A stretch of DNA of 9,909 nucleotides from Chloroflexota bacterium (lineage in GTDB: Bacteria; Chloroflexota; Limnocylindria; Limnocylindrales; CSP1-4), in assembly GCA_013696275.1 (NCBI GenBank), contig JACCYW010000416.1:1-9909 (forward strand), given 5' to 3'. The notes under the pieces were generated by a model. The model was not told where the DNA came from. It worked only from the letters and a program-made list of their open reading frames with translations, and ran no database searches. Within the stretch, counting starts at the first letter, position 1; the number at the start of each line of letters is the position of its first letter. This document shows, in pieces, positions 1 through 6,754 of the stretch. Position numbers and translations under genes: made by a program.

Positions 1-24
1 GCGGCCCCGGTGAGCGCGCCATGA
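1..24 (+). CDS. 3' tail of an unidentified upstream gene (partial)
   Basis: The frame starting at base 1 reads A-A-P-V-S-A-P and stops at TGA 22-24. That stop overlaps the leuA start codon as ATGA, the same four-base overlap seen at the later junctions of this operon, so this is probably the end of the preceding operon gene. Seven residues are too few to identify it. In related operons an ilvB/ilvN/ilvC gene often sits here, but nothing visible proves that. Confidence 0.4.
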   Translation, partial: AAPVSAP

Positions 25-1589
25 TCCGGGTCTTCGACACCACCCTGCGCGATGGCGAGCAGGCGCCCGGCGCCGGCCTGACCGTGACCGAAAAGGTGGA
101 GGTCGCGCGCCAGCTCGTGAAGCTCAATGTGGACGTCATCGAAGCGGGCTTCCCGGCATCCTCGACGGGCGATTTCGAGGCCGTTCAGAGCATCGCGCGC
201 GAGGCGCGCGGGGTGGCCGTGGCAGGTCTGGCTCGGTGTCGCGACGGAGACCCGCAGCGAGCCATCCAGGCACTCCGGCCGGCCGAGCGGCCGCATCTCC
301 ACCTGTTCATCGCCACCAGCGGCATCCACCTGGAGCATAAGCTTCGGATGTCTCCGGAAGAGGCGCTGCAGGCAGCCGTCGAGTGGGTCGGTTACGGCCG
401 CCGAGCGCTGGGCCCGGACGCTGATATCGAGTTCAGTGCCGAGGACGCCAGCCGATCCGATCCAGAGTTCCTTCTGCGCGTCTTCGAGGCCGTGGTGGAC
501 GCCGGCGCGAGCACCGTCAACGTGCCCGACACGGTCGGTTACGCGGTCCCTTCCGAGTACGGGGCACTGATCGGCCGGGTCGTCGAGCGGGTCGGCTCGG
601 GCGCCGTGGTGAGCGTCCACTGCCACAACGATCTGGGACTCGCGACCGCCAATACGCTCGCTGCGGTGCAGGCCGGCGCCCGCCAGGTTGAGGTCACCAT
701 CAACGGCCTCGGCGAGCGGGCCGGCAATGCGTCGCTGGAAGAGGTGGTCATGGCGCTGCGTACCAGGCCCGGTCAGTTCGAAGGCCTTGGGACGCGTGTC
801 ACGACCGAGCAGATAGGTTCAGCCAGCCACCTGGTGAGCTACCTGACCGGGTTCGTGGTGCAGGCCAACAAGGCCATCGTCGGGCGCAACGCGTTCGCCC
901 ACGAGTCGGGCATCCATCAGGACGGCATGCTCAAGGATCCGTTGACCTACGAGATCATGACCCCCGCCTCGGTCGGTCTGGGTGGCAGCCGGCTGTCCAT
1001 CGGCAAGCTCTCCGGGCGGCGTGGACTGCAGGGCAAGCTGCGCGAGCTGGGGCATGAGCTGGACGGACGGGAGCTCGATGCCGTCTATGCCGCAGTGGTC
1101 GAGCTTGCCGACGCCAAGAAGGAAGTGGCCGACGCGGATCTGCTGGCCATAGTGCAGCAGCGTGCAGCGCACGTGCCGGCGCTCACGGAACGGGTCGCTC
1201 TAGTGGGCTGGAGCGTCACCAGCAGCCATGAGGGTCGATCGCAGGGCAGTGTCTCGGTCGCCATCGATGGCCAGGCGCGGACTGCGCAGAGCGCCGGCAA
1301 CGGGCCGGTCGATGCGCTCTTCGGTGCCCTCGATCGCGCCGTCGAGCAGCCGCTGGGCTGGCACCCCGTGCTGACCGACTACGAGATCCGGGCGGTCAGC
1401 GCCGGTGAGGATGCGCAGGGCCAGGTGCTCGTCCGGGCGCGCCGATCCGACCTCGCTGCGGGGCACGAGCCGGTCACCGGCCACGGGCTCTCGACCAATA
1501 TCATCGAGGCTTCGCTGGAGGCTTATGCGGCGGCATTCGGCAAGCTGTTGGCGTCGAGTCCCGCGCCGGTACGCACGGACGTGCCATGA
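21..1589 (+). CDS. leuA: 2-isopropylmalate synthase
   Basis: Condenses acetyl-CoA with 2-oxoisovalerate to give 2-isopropylmalate, the committed step of leucine synthesis; cytoplasmic. The 522 residues match the usual full length. The N-terminal TIM barrel opens with DTTLRDGEQAPG (residues 6-17, catalytic Arg10 and metal ligand Asp11). It carries the metal-binding HCHNDLG (His200, His202) and GERAGNASLEEVV (Asn236). HESGIHQDGMLKD (294-306) is the communication subdomain signature. Residues about 389-512 form the LeuA_dimer allosteric domain (GNGPVDALF, 427-434; STNIIEAS, 491-498), so leucine feedback is expected. ATG 21 is chosen because the conserved N-terminus begins at once and because it overlaps the upstream stop as ATGA; GGTGAG at 9-14 is a plausible weak ribosome site. 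The stop overlaps the leuB start as ATGA (1586-1589). A citramalate or homocitrate synthase role is less likely, because cimA is encoded separately two genes downstream. Confidence 0.96.
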   Translation: MIRVFDTTLRDGEQAPGAGLTVTEKVEVARQLVKLNVDVIEAGFPASSTGDFEAVQSIAREARGVAVAGLARCRDGDPQRAIQALRPAERPHLHLFIATSGIHLEHKLRMSPEEALQAAVEWVGYGRRALGPDADIEFSAEDASRSDPEFLLRVFEAVVDAGASTVNVPDTVGYAVPSEYGALIGRVVERVGSGAVVSVHCHNDLGLATANTLAAVQAGARQVEVTINGLGERAGNASLEEVVMALRTRPGQFEGLGTRVTTEQIGSASHLVSYLTGFVVQANKAIVGRNAFAHESGIHQDGMLKDPLTYEIMTPASVGLGGSRLSIGKLSGRRGLQGKLRELGHELDGRELDAVYAAVVELADAKKEVADADLLAIVQQRAAHVPALTERVALVGWSVTSSHEGRSQGSVSVAIDGQARTAQSAGNGPVDALFGALDRAVEQPLGWHPVLTDYEIRAVSAGEDAQGQVLVRARRSDLAAGHEPVTGHGLSTNIIEASLEAYAAAFGKLLASSPAPVRTDVP

Positions 1590-2435
1590 GGGATGCTGCC
1601 ACCGGTCCGACGGATGCACCGCGCTACCGGGTAGCGGTGCTGCCGGGCGACGGGATCGGCCCGGAGGTGACCGAGGCGGCCTGTTCCGTGGTAAAGGCGG
1701 CCGGCCAGCGCTTCGGCTTCCAGGTGACCTGGCAACGGTTGGTCGTCGGCGGCGCGGCCATAGACGCTCATGGTGTGGCCATGCGGCCGGAGGATCTGCT
1801 GCGCTGTGAAGATAGCGACGCCGTCCTGCTCGGCGCTGTCGGCGGGCCGCGCTGGGACGATCCGCGCGCATCCGTGCGACCGGAACAGTCGCTCTTCATG
1901 TTGCGCGGCGGCCTCGGGTTGTACGCCAACCTCCGACCGGTGCGCCCACTGGCGGCGCTGATGGACGCATCGCCGCTCCGTCGCGAACTCGTGGCCGACG
2001 TGGACATGCTCATCGTGCGCGAGCTGACCGGTGGCATCTACTTCGGCGAGCGCCGTGAGGCGACGGGGCCGCCGGGCAAGCGCGAGGCCGTCGATACCGT
2101 GCCATACGGGGAGCATGAGATCCGACGCGTGGTCCGTCTCGCTTTCGAGCTGGCGCGCGGACGGCGACGCCTCGTGACCAGCGTCGACAAGGCCAATGTC
2201 CTGGCCACCAGCCGCCTCTGGCGGATGATCGCGACCGAGGAGGCGGCGGCGTCCGTGGGCATCCGCCTGGAGCACCGCCTGGTCGACTCGTGCGCCATGT
2301 CGCTGGTGACTCGACCGGCCGACTTCGACGTGGTGGTCACGGAGAACCTGTTCGGTGACATCCTCTCGGACGAGGCATCCGTGCTGGTCGGCTCGCTGGG
2401 CATGCTTCCGTCCGCCTCGCTCGGCGAGTGACGCA

Positions 2436-2464
2436 CTCGGTACGGCACCTTCGGCCTGTACGAG
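2436..2464 (+). other. Possible hairpin just after the leuB in-frame TGA
   Basis: Arms CTCGGTACGG (2436-2445) and CCTGTACGAG (2455-2464) can pair, with one bulged G and one G-U pair, around the nine-base loop CACCTTCGG. The hairpin begins four bases after the TGA. It lies inside codons for conserved LeuB residues, so chance pairing in GC-rich coding DNA is a real alternative. Confidence 0.25.
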
Positions 2465-2745
2465 CCGGTCCACGGCTCGGCGCCCGATATCGCCGGACAG
2501 GATGTGGCCAACCCGCTGGGCGCCATCCTCTCGGCGGCGATGATGCTGCGCTGGTCGTTCGGCCGGGAGGATGCGGCGACCGCCATCGAGCGGGCCGTCG
2601 AGGCCGTCCTGGATGCCGGCTACCGGACGGCTGACCTGACCGACGTGCGACGAGGTCACGACCTGGCCGAGACGCGGCTGGGTACCGCTGGGATGGTCAC
2701 TCGGGTCATCGATGCGGTGAGCTCATCGACCTCTGGACAGGCGCT

Positions 2746-2749
2746 GGAG
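2746..2749 (+). promoter_or_regulatory. Ribosome binding site of cimA
   Basis: GGAG lies eight bases before the GTG start at 2758, inside the last codons of leuB. It supports the GTG start and suggests that cimA can be initiated independently of leuB translation. That matters because ribosomes stopping at the in-frame TGA in leuB would not reach this junction. Confidence 0.5.
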
Positions 2750-2757
2750 ACGGTTCA

Positions 2758-4422
2758 GTGAGCGATCCCATCCTGCTCTATGACACGACCCTGCGCGACG
2801 GCACGCAGGGCGAGGGGATGGTCCTCTCGCTGGCCGACAAGATCAAGATCGCCCGGCGTCTGGATGAGGCCGGCTTCGCCTACGTCGAGGGCGGCTGGCC
2901 TGGCTCCAACCCGAAGGACGTCGAGTTCTTCGCCGCCGCGCGCTCGATGACCTGGCGATCGGCCCGCCTGGCCGCCTTCGGCTCGACGCGCCACCGCGCC
3001 AACTCGCCAGCTGACGATCCGAACCTGCGCGCCCTGGTCGAGGCGGCTACGCCGGTGGTGACCATCTTCGGCAAGAGCTGGCGGCTCCATGTCACCGACG
3101 TGCTGGGTGCGACGGCGGATGAGAACCTGGCCATGATCGCCGATTCCGTGGCCTTCCTGCGGGCAGCCGGCCGCGAGGTCATCTATGACGCGGAGCACTT
3201 CTTCGATGGCTTCAAGGACGATGCCGCATACGCCCTGGCCACCCTTCGTGCCGCCCGCCAGGCGGGCGCCGCCACGCTCGTGCTGTGCGACACGAACGGT
3301 GGCTGCATGACCGATGAGATCAGCGCCATCGTGAGCTCGGTGATGAGCGGCCTGGCGACGACGCCGGATGATCCGCTCATCGGTATCCACGTCCACGATG
3401 ACGCGGGTCTGGCGGTCGCCAATTCGCTGGCCGCGGTCGCCTCTGGCGCCCGGCACGTCCAGGGCACCATCAACGGCTACGGCGAGCGCTGCGGGAACGC
3501 CAACCTGGTGACCATCTGGGCCGACCTCGCGCTGAAGATGGGCCGTACGACCATCCCCTCGGGGACCGACCTGACCGAGCTCATGGGCCTCTCCGCCTTC
3601 GTGTCGGAGGTGGCGAACATGGCGCCGCATGCGCATCAGCCATACGTGGGTTTATCCGCCTTCGCGCACAAGGGCGGCGTCCATGGTGCAGCCACGGCCA
3701 AGGTCCGCCATGCCTATCAGCACATCGACCCGGCGCTGGTGGGCAACGAGACCCGCCTCGTCGTCTCGGAGCTGGGCGGACGCGTCAACACGCGCTGGCG
3801 AGCGGAGCAGTTGGGTCACCAGCTCGAGGGCCTGGTCGATCCACGCGAGTTGACCCTACTGGTCAAGCGGCTGGAGGCGGATGGCGCGAGCTTCGAAGGG
3901 GCCGACGCTTCCTTCGAGTTGCTCATCCGCCGTCATTCGCCGGGCTACTCGGCGCCCTTCCTGATCCGCGACTTCACCACCTTCGTGTCGCAGCGCGATG
4001 GTCTGGAGCTGACCGCTGAGGCCTCGGTCAAGGTGGAGGTGGACGGAGAGGTCCTGCACACAGCGGCCGACGGGAACGGTCCGGTCAACGCCCTTGACCG
4101 AGCCGTGCGCAAGGCGCTGGGCGCCTTCTACCCGATACTCGATGGCGTCCATCTGATCGATTACAAGGTCCGCATCCTCGACGGCGCGGCAGCCACCGCT
4201 GCCCGGACCAGGGTACTCATCGAGTCGCGCGATCGCGAAGGTCGATCGTGGACGACCGTTGGTTCGGCCACCAACATCATCGCCGCGTCGGCCATCGCCC
4301 TCATCGACTCGCTGGAGTTCGCAGTCTGGAAGTCGGGCGCCCGACCGGAACGACCGATGGAGCGAGAAGGCGGCCGGTCGGCGGCTCTCACCGCGCCAGC
4401 AGAAGCACGGAGGATCACATGA
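2758..4422 (+). CDS. cimA: (R)-citramalate synthase
   Basis: Condenses pyruvate with acetyl-CoA to (R)-citramalate, giving a threonine-independent route to 2-oxobutyrate and isoleucine. The 554 residues are typical for the long CimA type. The barrel opens with YDTTLRDGTQGEGM (8-21; Arg13, Asp14). EGGWPGSNPKD (44-54) is characteristic of CimA rather than LeuA. The metal site is HVHDDAG (His211, His213) and GERCGNANL (Asn247). HKGGVHGAA (304-312) follows. Residues about 395-525 form the LeuA_dimer regulatory domain (DGNGPVNALDRAV, 438-450; SATNIIAAS, 503-511), so isoleucine feedback is the usual expectation. The GTG start is fixed by the immediate homology, by GGAG upstream and by the GTGA overlap with the leuB stop. 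The last 30 residues are charged, lie outside the domain and overlap the next gene's ribosome site. Intact and probably functional. Confidence 0.95.
   Translation: MSDPILLYDTTLRDGTQGEGMVLSLADKIKIARRLDEAGFAYVEGGWPGSNPKDVEFFAAARSMTWRSARLAAFGSTRHRANSPADDPNLRALVEAATPVVTIFGKSWRLHVTDVLGATADENLAMIADSVAFLRAAGREVIYDAEHFFDGFKDDAAYALATLRAARQAGAATLVLCDTNGGCMTDEISAIVSSVMSGLATTPDDPLIGIHVHDDAGLAVANSLAAVASGARHVQGTINGYGERCGNANLVTIWADLALKMGRTTIPSGTDLTELMGLSAFVSEVANMAPHAHQPYVGLSAFAHKGGVHGAATAKVRHAYQHIDPALVGNETRLVVSELGGRVNTRWRAEQLGHQLEGLVDPRELTLLVKRLEADGASFEGADASFELLIRRHSPGYSAPFLIRDFTTFVSQRDGLELTAEASVKVEVDGEVLHTAADGNGPVNALDRAVRKALGAFYPILDGVHLIDYKVRILDGAAATAARTRVLIESRDREGRSWTTVGSATNIIAASAIALIDSLEFAVWKSGARPERPMEREGGRSAALTAPAEARRIT
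4409..4413 (+). promoter_or_regulatory. Strong ribosome binding site before the free-standing regulatory domain
   Basis: GGAGG five bases before ATG 4419 is the best Shine-Dalgarno sequence in the window. It fixes the start at 4419 rather than at codons further upstream in the same open frame, where that frame only shadows cimA. It suggests the small protein is made in good amount, independently of cimA coupling. Confidence 0.75.
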
Positions 4423-4961
4423 CAGCCGCTATCGAGGGCCGCTCCAGGGAGCACTCAGCAGGCGGGGGCCTGCACCTGGTCCGCTGGAACTGCTCGTCCG
4501 GCTCGAATGCCCAGAGTCGCGCGGCCGTGGTCATCGAGTCGGGTGAGCATCGCTGGCAGGCGACGACCAAGGGGACCGGGCCGGTCGACGCGCTCTTTCG
4601 GGCGGTCGACGACTCGCTGCGTCGCGTCCTGGACGGGCATCCGCGCCTGCTCGCCTACGACGTCCATGCGGTCGCCCAGGGACCGGACGCCCAGGGCAAG
4701 GTGACGGTCACCATCGCACCGCCTGATTCGGCCGCCGGAGAACGCGCCAAAGGCACCTACGACGGAGTCGCCCAGGGTTCGAACATCATCGAGGCTTCGG
4801 TACAGGCCTACATGATGGCCATCGACGCGATGCTCGCTGAGCGCCACTGGCAGGGCGCCACGGAGTCGGGCGGCAACCGGCGCGGAGCTGCGCTGCCTGC
4901 GGCACCGACCACGGAGGTGGACAAGGAAGCCGATCCGGACACGTCACGGTGGTGGGAGTGA
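4419..4961 (+). CDS. Free-standing LeuA-type allosteric (LeuA_dimer) domain protein
   Basis: A 180-residue cytoplasmic protein made only of the regulatory fold found at the C-terminus of LeuA and CimA, with no catalytic barrel. Signature segments are GTGPVDALFRAVDDSL (52-67), LLAYDVHAVAQGPDAQGKV (77-95) and QGSNIIEASVQAY (119-131). In LeuA the equivalents are GNGPVDALFGALD, SAGEDAQGQV and STNIIEASLEAY, closer than those of CimA. The start is set by GGAGG upstream and the ATGA overlap with cimA. Residues about 145-180 are a polar, probably disordered tail. It sits between cimA and ilvE, so a role in sensing leucine or isoleucine, perhaps as a separate regulatory subunit acting on LeuA or CimA (as IlvN does for IlvB), is inferred; no function is shown. 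The fold is certain enough. A decayed synthase copy is the main alternative, but the intact frame and strong ribosome site argue against that. Confidence 0.88.
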   Translation: MTAAIEGRSREHSAGGGLHLVRWNCSSGSNAQSRAAVVIESGEHRWQATTKGTGPVDALFRAVDDSLRRVLDGHPRLLAYDVHAVAQGPDAQGKVTVTIAPPDSAAGERAKGTYDGVAQGSNIIEASVQAYMMAIDAMLAERHWQGATESGGNRRGAALPAAPTTEVDKEADPDTSRWWE

Positions 4962-5923
4962 GCGTCCTCGGCGCGGTCAGGCCGGCCGGTCAGGCAGCCG
5001 GCAGTGACGGCGCTCGCCTGGCGGTCGGCGAGTGGGCCTATTTCGAGGGCCGCATCGTGCCCTTCAGGGATGCCACGGTGAGCATCGCCACCCACGCCCT
5101 CAATTACGGCACGTCGATCTTCGAGGGCATCCGGGCCTATCGTCAGGACGATGGCGGCCTGGCCCTGCTGTTCGCTCTGGAGCACTACCGCCGTCTGCTG
5201 CGGAACGGCCGCCTGCTCCGCGCCAGCGTGCCCGAGACGGCCGAGCGACTGGTCGACATCACGGTCGAGCTGCTGCGCCGGAATGGCACATCGGAGGACC
5301 AGTACGTCCGGCCGCTGCTGTACAAGTCGGCGTCCTCCATCCGCCTCCAGTTGAGCGGACTCGACGACCGCATCTCCATCTTCAGTTTCCCGTTAGGCGA
5401 TTACGTACCGACCGACGGCCTGCGCGTGACGATCTCCGCCTGGCAGCGGGTGGATGACAATGCGGTGCCGGCACGGGGCAAGATCAGCGGCTCGTACGTC
5501 AATGCCTGCCTGGCCGTCGAGGACGCCAAGTCGGCCGGCTACGGCGAGGCCATCCTGCTGACATCGGACGGGCACGTGGCGGAGGTGTCGTCAGCGAACC
5601 TCTTCGTCGTGCATGACGGCGTGCTGGCCACGCCGCCCGTCTCCGACGATGTCCTGCCCGGCATCACCCGGAACGCGGTGCTGGGGCTGGCCCGCGATCT
5701 GGGCTACCCGGTCTCCGAGCGCCGCATAGACCGGACCGAGCTCTATACCGCGGACGAGGTGCTGATCACCGGAACGGGCGTCCAGATCGCGGCCGTCGCT
5801 TCCATCGACGACCGGCCGGTCGGGCAGCCGGGTGGTCCCGTCACCAGCCGGCTTCAAGAGGCTTACTTCGCCGCCGTGCGCGGCCGCCATCCGGGATACC
5901 AAGGCTGGTTGACACGGGTCTGA
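4958..5923 (+). CDS. ilvE: Branched-chain amino acid aminotransferase
   Basis: PLP enzyme of fold type IV that moves the amino group between glutamate and the keto acids of leucine, isoleucine and valine, the last step of all three pathways. From GTG 4958 it has 321 residues, a little over the usual 300-310. Visible landmarks (numbering from 4958): HALNYGTSIFEGIRAY (46-61), RPLLYKSAS (118-126), the PLP lysine in GKISGSYVN (Lys175), and VAEVSSANLFV (207-217; Glu209). Towards the end come LPGITRNAVL and the phosphate-site EVLITGTGVQI. GTG 4958 is preferred because it makes a GTGA overlap with the preceding stop, like the other junctions. GTG 4949 or 4952 would add two or three residues and cannot be excluded. 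A D-amino-acid aminotransferase or aminodeoxychorismate lyase is possible from the fold alone, but the operon argues for IlvE. Confidence 0.94.
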   Translation: MSVLGAVRPAGQAAGSDGARLAVGEWAYFEGRIVPFRDATVSIATHALNYGTSIFEGIRAYRQDDGGLALLFALEHYRRLLRNGRLLRASVPETAERLVDITVELLRRNGTSEDQYVRPLLYKSASSIRLQLSGLDDRISIFSFPLGDYVPTDGLRVTISAWQRVDDNAVPARGKISGSYVNACLAVEDAKSAGYGEAILLTSDGHVAEVSSANLFVVHDGVLATPPVSDDVLPGITRNAVLGLARDLGYPVSERRIDRTELYTADEVLITGTGVQIAAVASIDDRPVGQPGGPVTSRLQEAYFAAVRGRHPGYQGWLTRV

Positions 5924-6753
5924 CGCGGATAGGTTTCGGCGGCCAGCCTGGTTCCTTCGCCGAGGACGCCGCGATGGCGTGCTTCCCTGGCATCGCGCCA
6001 CTGCCGTTGGCCACCATCCGCGACGCCTTCCAAGCGGTGGTCGACGGTGCCGTGGACGCTGCCGTGGTGCCCATCGAGACGCTCGCGCAGGGGACGGTGC
6101 GGGAGGCCTGTGACCTGCTGCTGGCATCGAGACTCTGGATCGCCGCCGAGGTGGTGGTGCCGGTACGCCTGTGTCTTGCCGCCATGCCTGGCGAGACCCT
6201 GGACTCGGTCGCCCGGGTGCATTCACATGTCGAGGCCCTGGGCCAGGCTGAAACGTTCCTGCGCTCGCGACCCTGGCATCTCGTCGCGTCGGCCAATACG
6301 GCCGGTGCCGGACTGGCCATCGCCCGCGGTCAGGAACGTGGCGTGGCAGCCGTGATGTCGCCGCGCGCGGCGAGCATCAACGGGCTGATCGTGCTGGCCA
6401 GCGACATCCAGACCGATGCCCGCAACCGCACCCGTTTCCTGGTCGTGACGGCGCAGCAGTCGCCGGCCTGGTCGTTGGCGCTGGAGGGTCCACCGCGTAC
6501 CAGCCTGTCCATCGTGGTCGGCAACGAGCCGGGATCGCTGTACCGGGCGCTGGGCGTCCTGGCCGAGCAGGGCATCAACATGAGCAAGCTCGAGTCGCGT
6601 CCGGTGCGCGACCGTGACTGGGAGTATGTCTTCTGGGTCGACCTCGACGACGACCTGTGCCAGCCGGCCCGAAGTCCGGTCCTGGCGTCGCTGGCTGAGG
6701 CCGCCGCGGAGGTTCGGCTGCTGGGTTGCTACCGGCGCGTAGGCCAGGCCTGA
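5920..6753 (+). CDS. pheA: Prephenate dehydratase with ACT domain (probable CTG start)
   Basis: Converts prephenate to phenylpyruvate in phenylalanine synthesis; cytoplasmic. From CTG 5920 it has 277 residues, the normal size for monofunctional PheA. The N-terminus RIGFGGQPGSFAEDAA matches the family opening, with the GxPGSF loop; it is lost if the first ATG (5974) is used. In this frame there is no ATG, GTG or TTG from 5830 to 5973, and CTG 5920 overlaps the ilvE stop as CTGA. The catalytic TRF motif is at 171-173 (NRTRFLVV). The ACT domain, about 193-270, contains NEPGSLYRAL and the phenylalanine-binding ESRP (225-228), so feedback inhibition by phenylalanine is expected. The usual PIEN motif reads PIET (51-54 from the CTG start), a change at a normally conserved asparagine. 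Arogenate as substrate is possible. The gene ends the operon, one base from the stop of the convergent gene. Confidence 0.9.
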   Translation: MTRIGFGGQPGSFAEDAAMACFPGIAPLPLATIRDAFQAVVDGAVDAAVVPIETLAQGTVREACDLLLASRLWIAAEVVVPVRLCLAAMPGETLDSVARVHSHVEALGQAETFLRSRPWHLVASANTAGAGLAIARGQERGVAAVMSPRAASINGLIVLASDIQTDARNRTRFLVVTAQQSPAWSLALEGPPRTSLSIVVGNEPGSLYRALGVLAEQGINMSKLESRPVRDRDWEYVFWVDLDDDLCQPARSPVLASLAEAAAEVRLLGCYRRVGQA

Positions 6754-6754
6754 G

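Larger units (their letters stand above)
1586..2761 (+). pseudogene. leuB: 3-isopropylmalate dehydrogenase with in-frame TGA
   Basis: LeuB oxidises and decarboxylates 3-isopropylmalate with NAD+ to 2-oxoisocaproate in leucine synthesis. Residues 1-281 are a normal LeuB: GDGIGPEV (21-28), the substrate arginines in LRGGLGLYANLRPV (Arg107, Arg117), VRELTGGIYFGE (Arg145, Tyr152), VDKANVL (Lys202), and the metal aspartates Asp234, Asp258 and Asp262 (GDILSDEA). TGA at 2429-2431 then interrupts it just after SASLGE. The same frame continues, without any shift, into GLYEPVHGSAPDIAG, the NAD-binding segment, and a normal C-terminus ending at TGA 2759-2761. Without the stop the product would be about 391 residues. 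The truncated form lacks the NAD-binding loop and the last part of domain 1, so it should be inactive. CGA (Arg) or GGA (Gly) to TGA by one substitution is the simplest origin. Sequencing error, strain polymorphism or readthrough remain possible. Both ends keep four-base overlaps with leuA and cimA. Confidence 0.92.

Noticed and set aside
2429..2431. Alternative genetic code reading TGA as Gly (as in SR1/Gracilibacteria)
   Set aside because: leuA, cimA, ilvE, pheA and the minus-strand genes all end at TGA at the expected family lengths, and such organisms are AT-rich.
2429..2464. Selenocysteine insertion in LeuB
   Set aside because: LeuB has no known functional cysteine at this point, and the hairpin fits a bacterial SECIS only loosely.
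1523..2659. A 378-codon open frame on the minus strand across leuB
   Set aside because: The translation is rich in Arg, His and Gly and shows no family motif, and the plus strand is clearly leuB. Long antisense frames are expected in GC-rich coding DNA.
2755..3636. A 293-codon open frame on the minus strand across cimA
   Set aside because: It mirrors the codon structure of cimA and has no recognisable domain or ribosome site.
4248..4418. An upstream extension of the free-standing regulatory protein into cimA
   Set aside because: The open frame extends back to 4248, but that part shadows the CimA domain; the GGAGG site and the ATGA overlap place the start at 4419.
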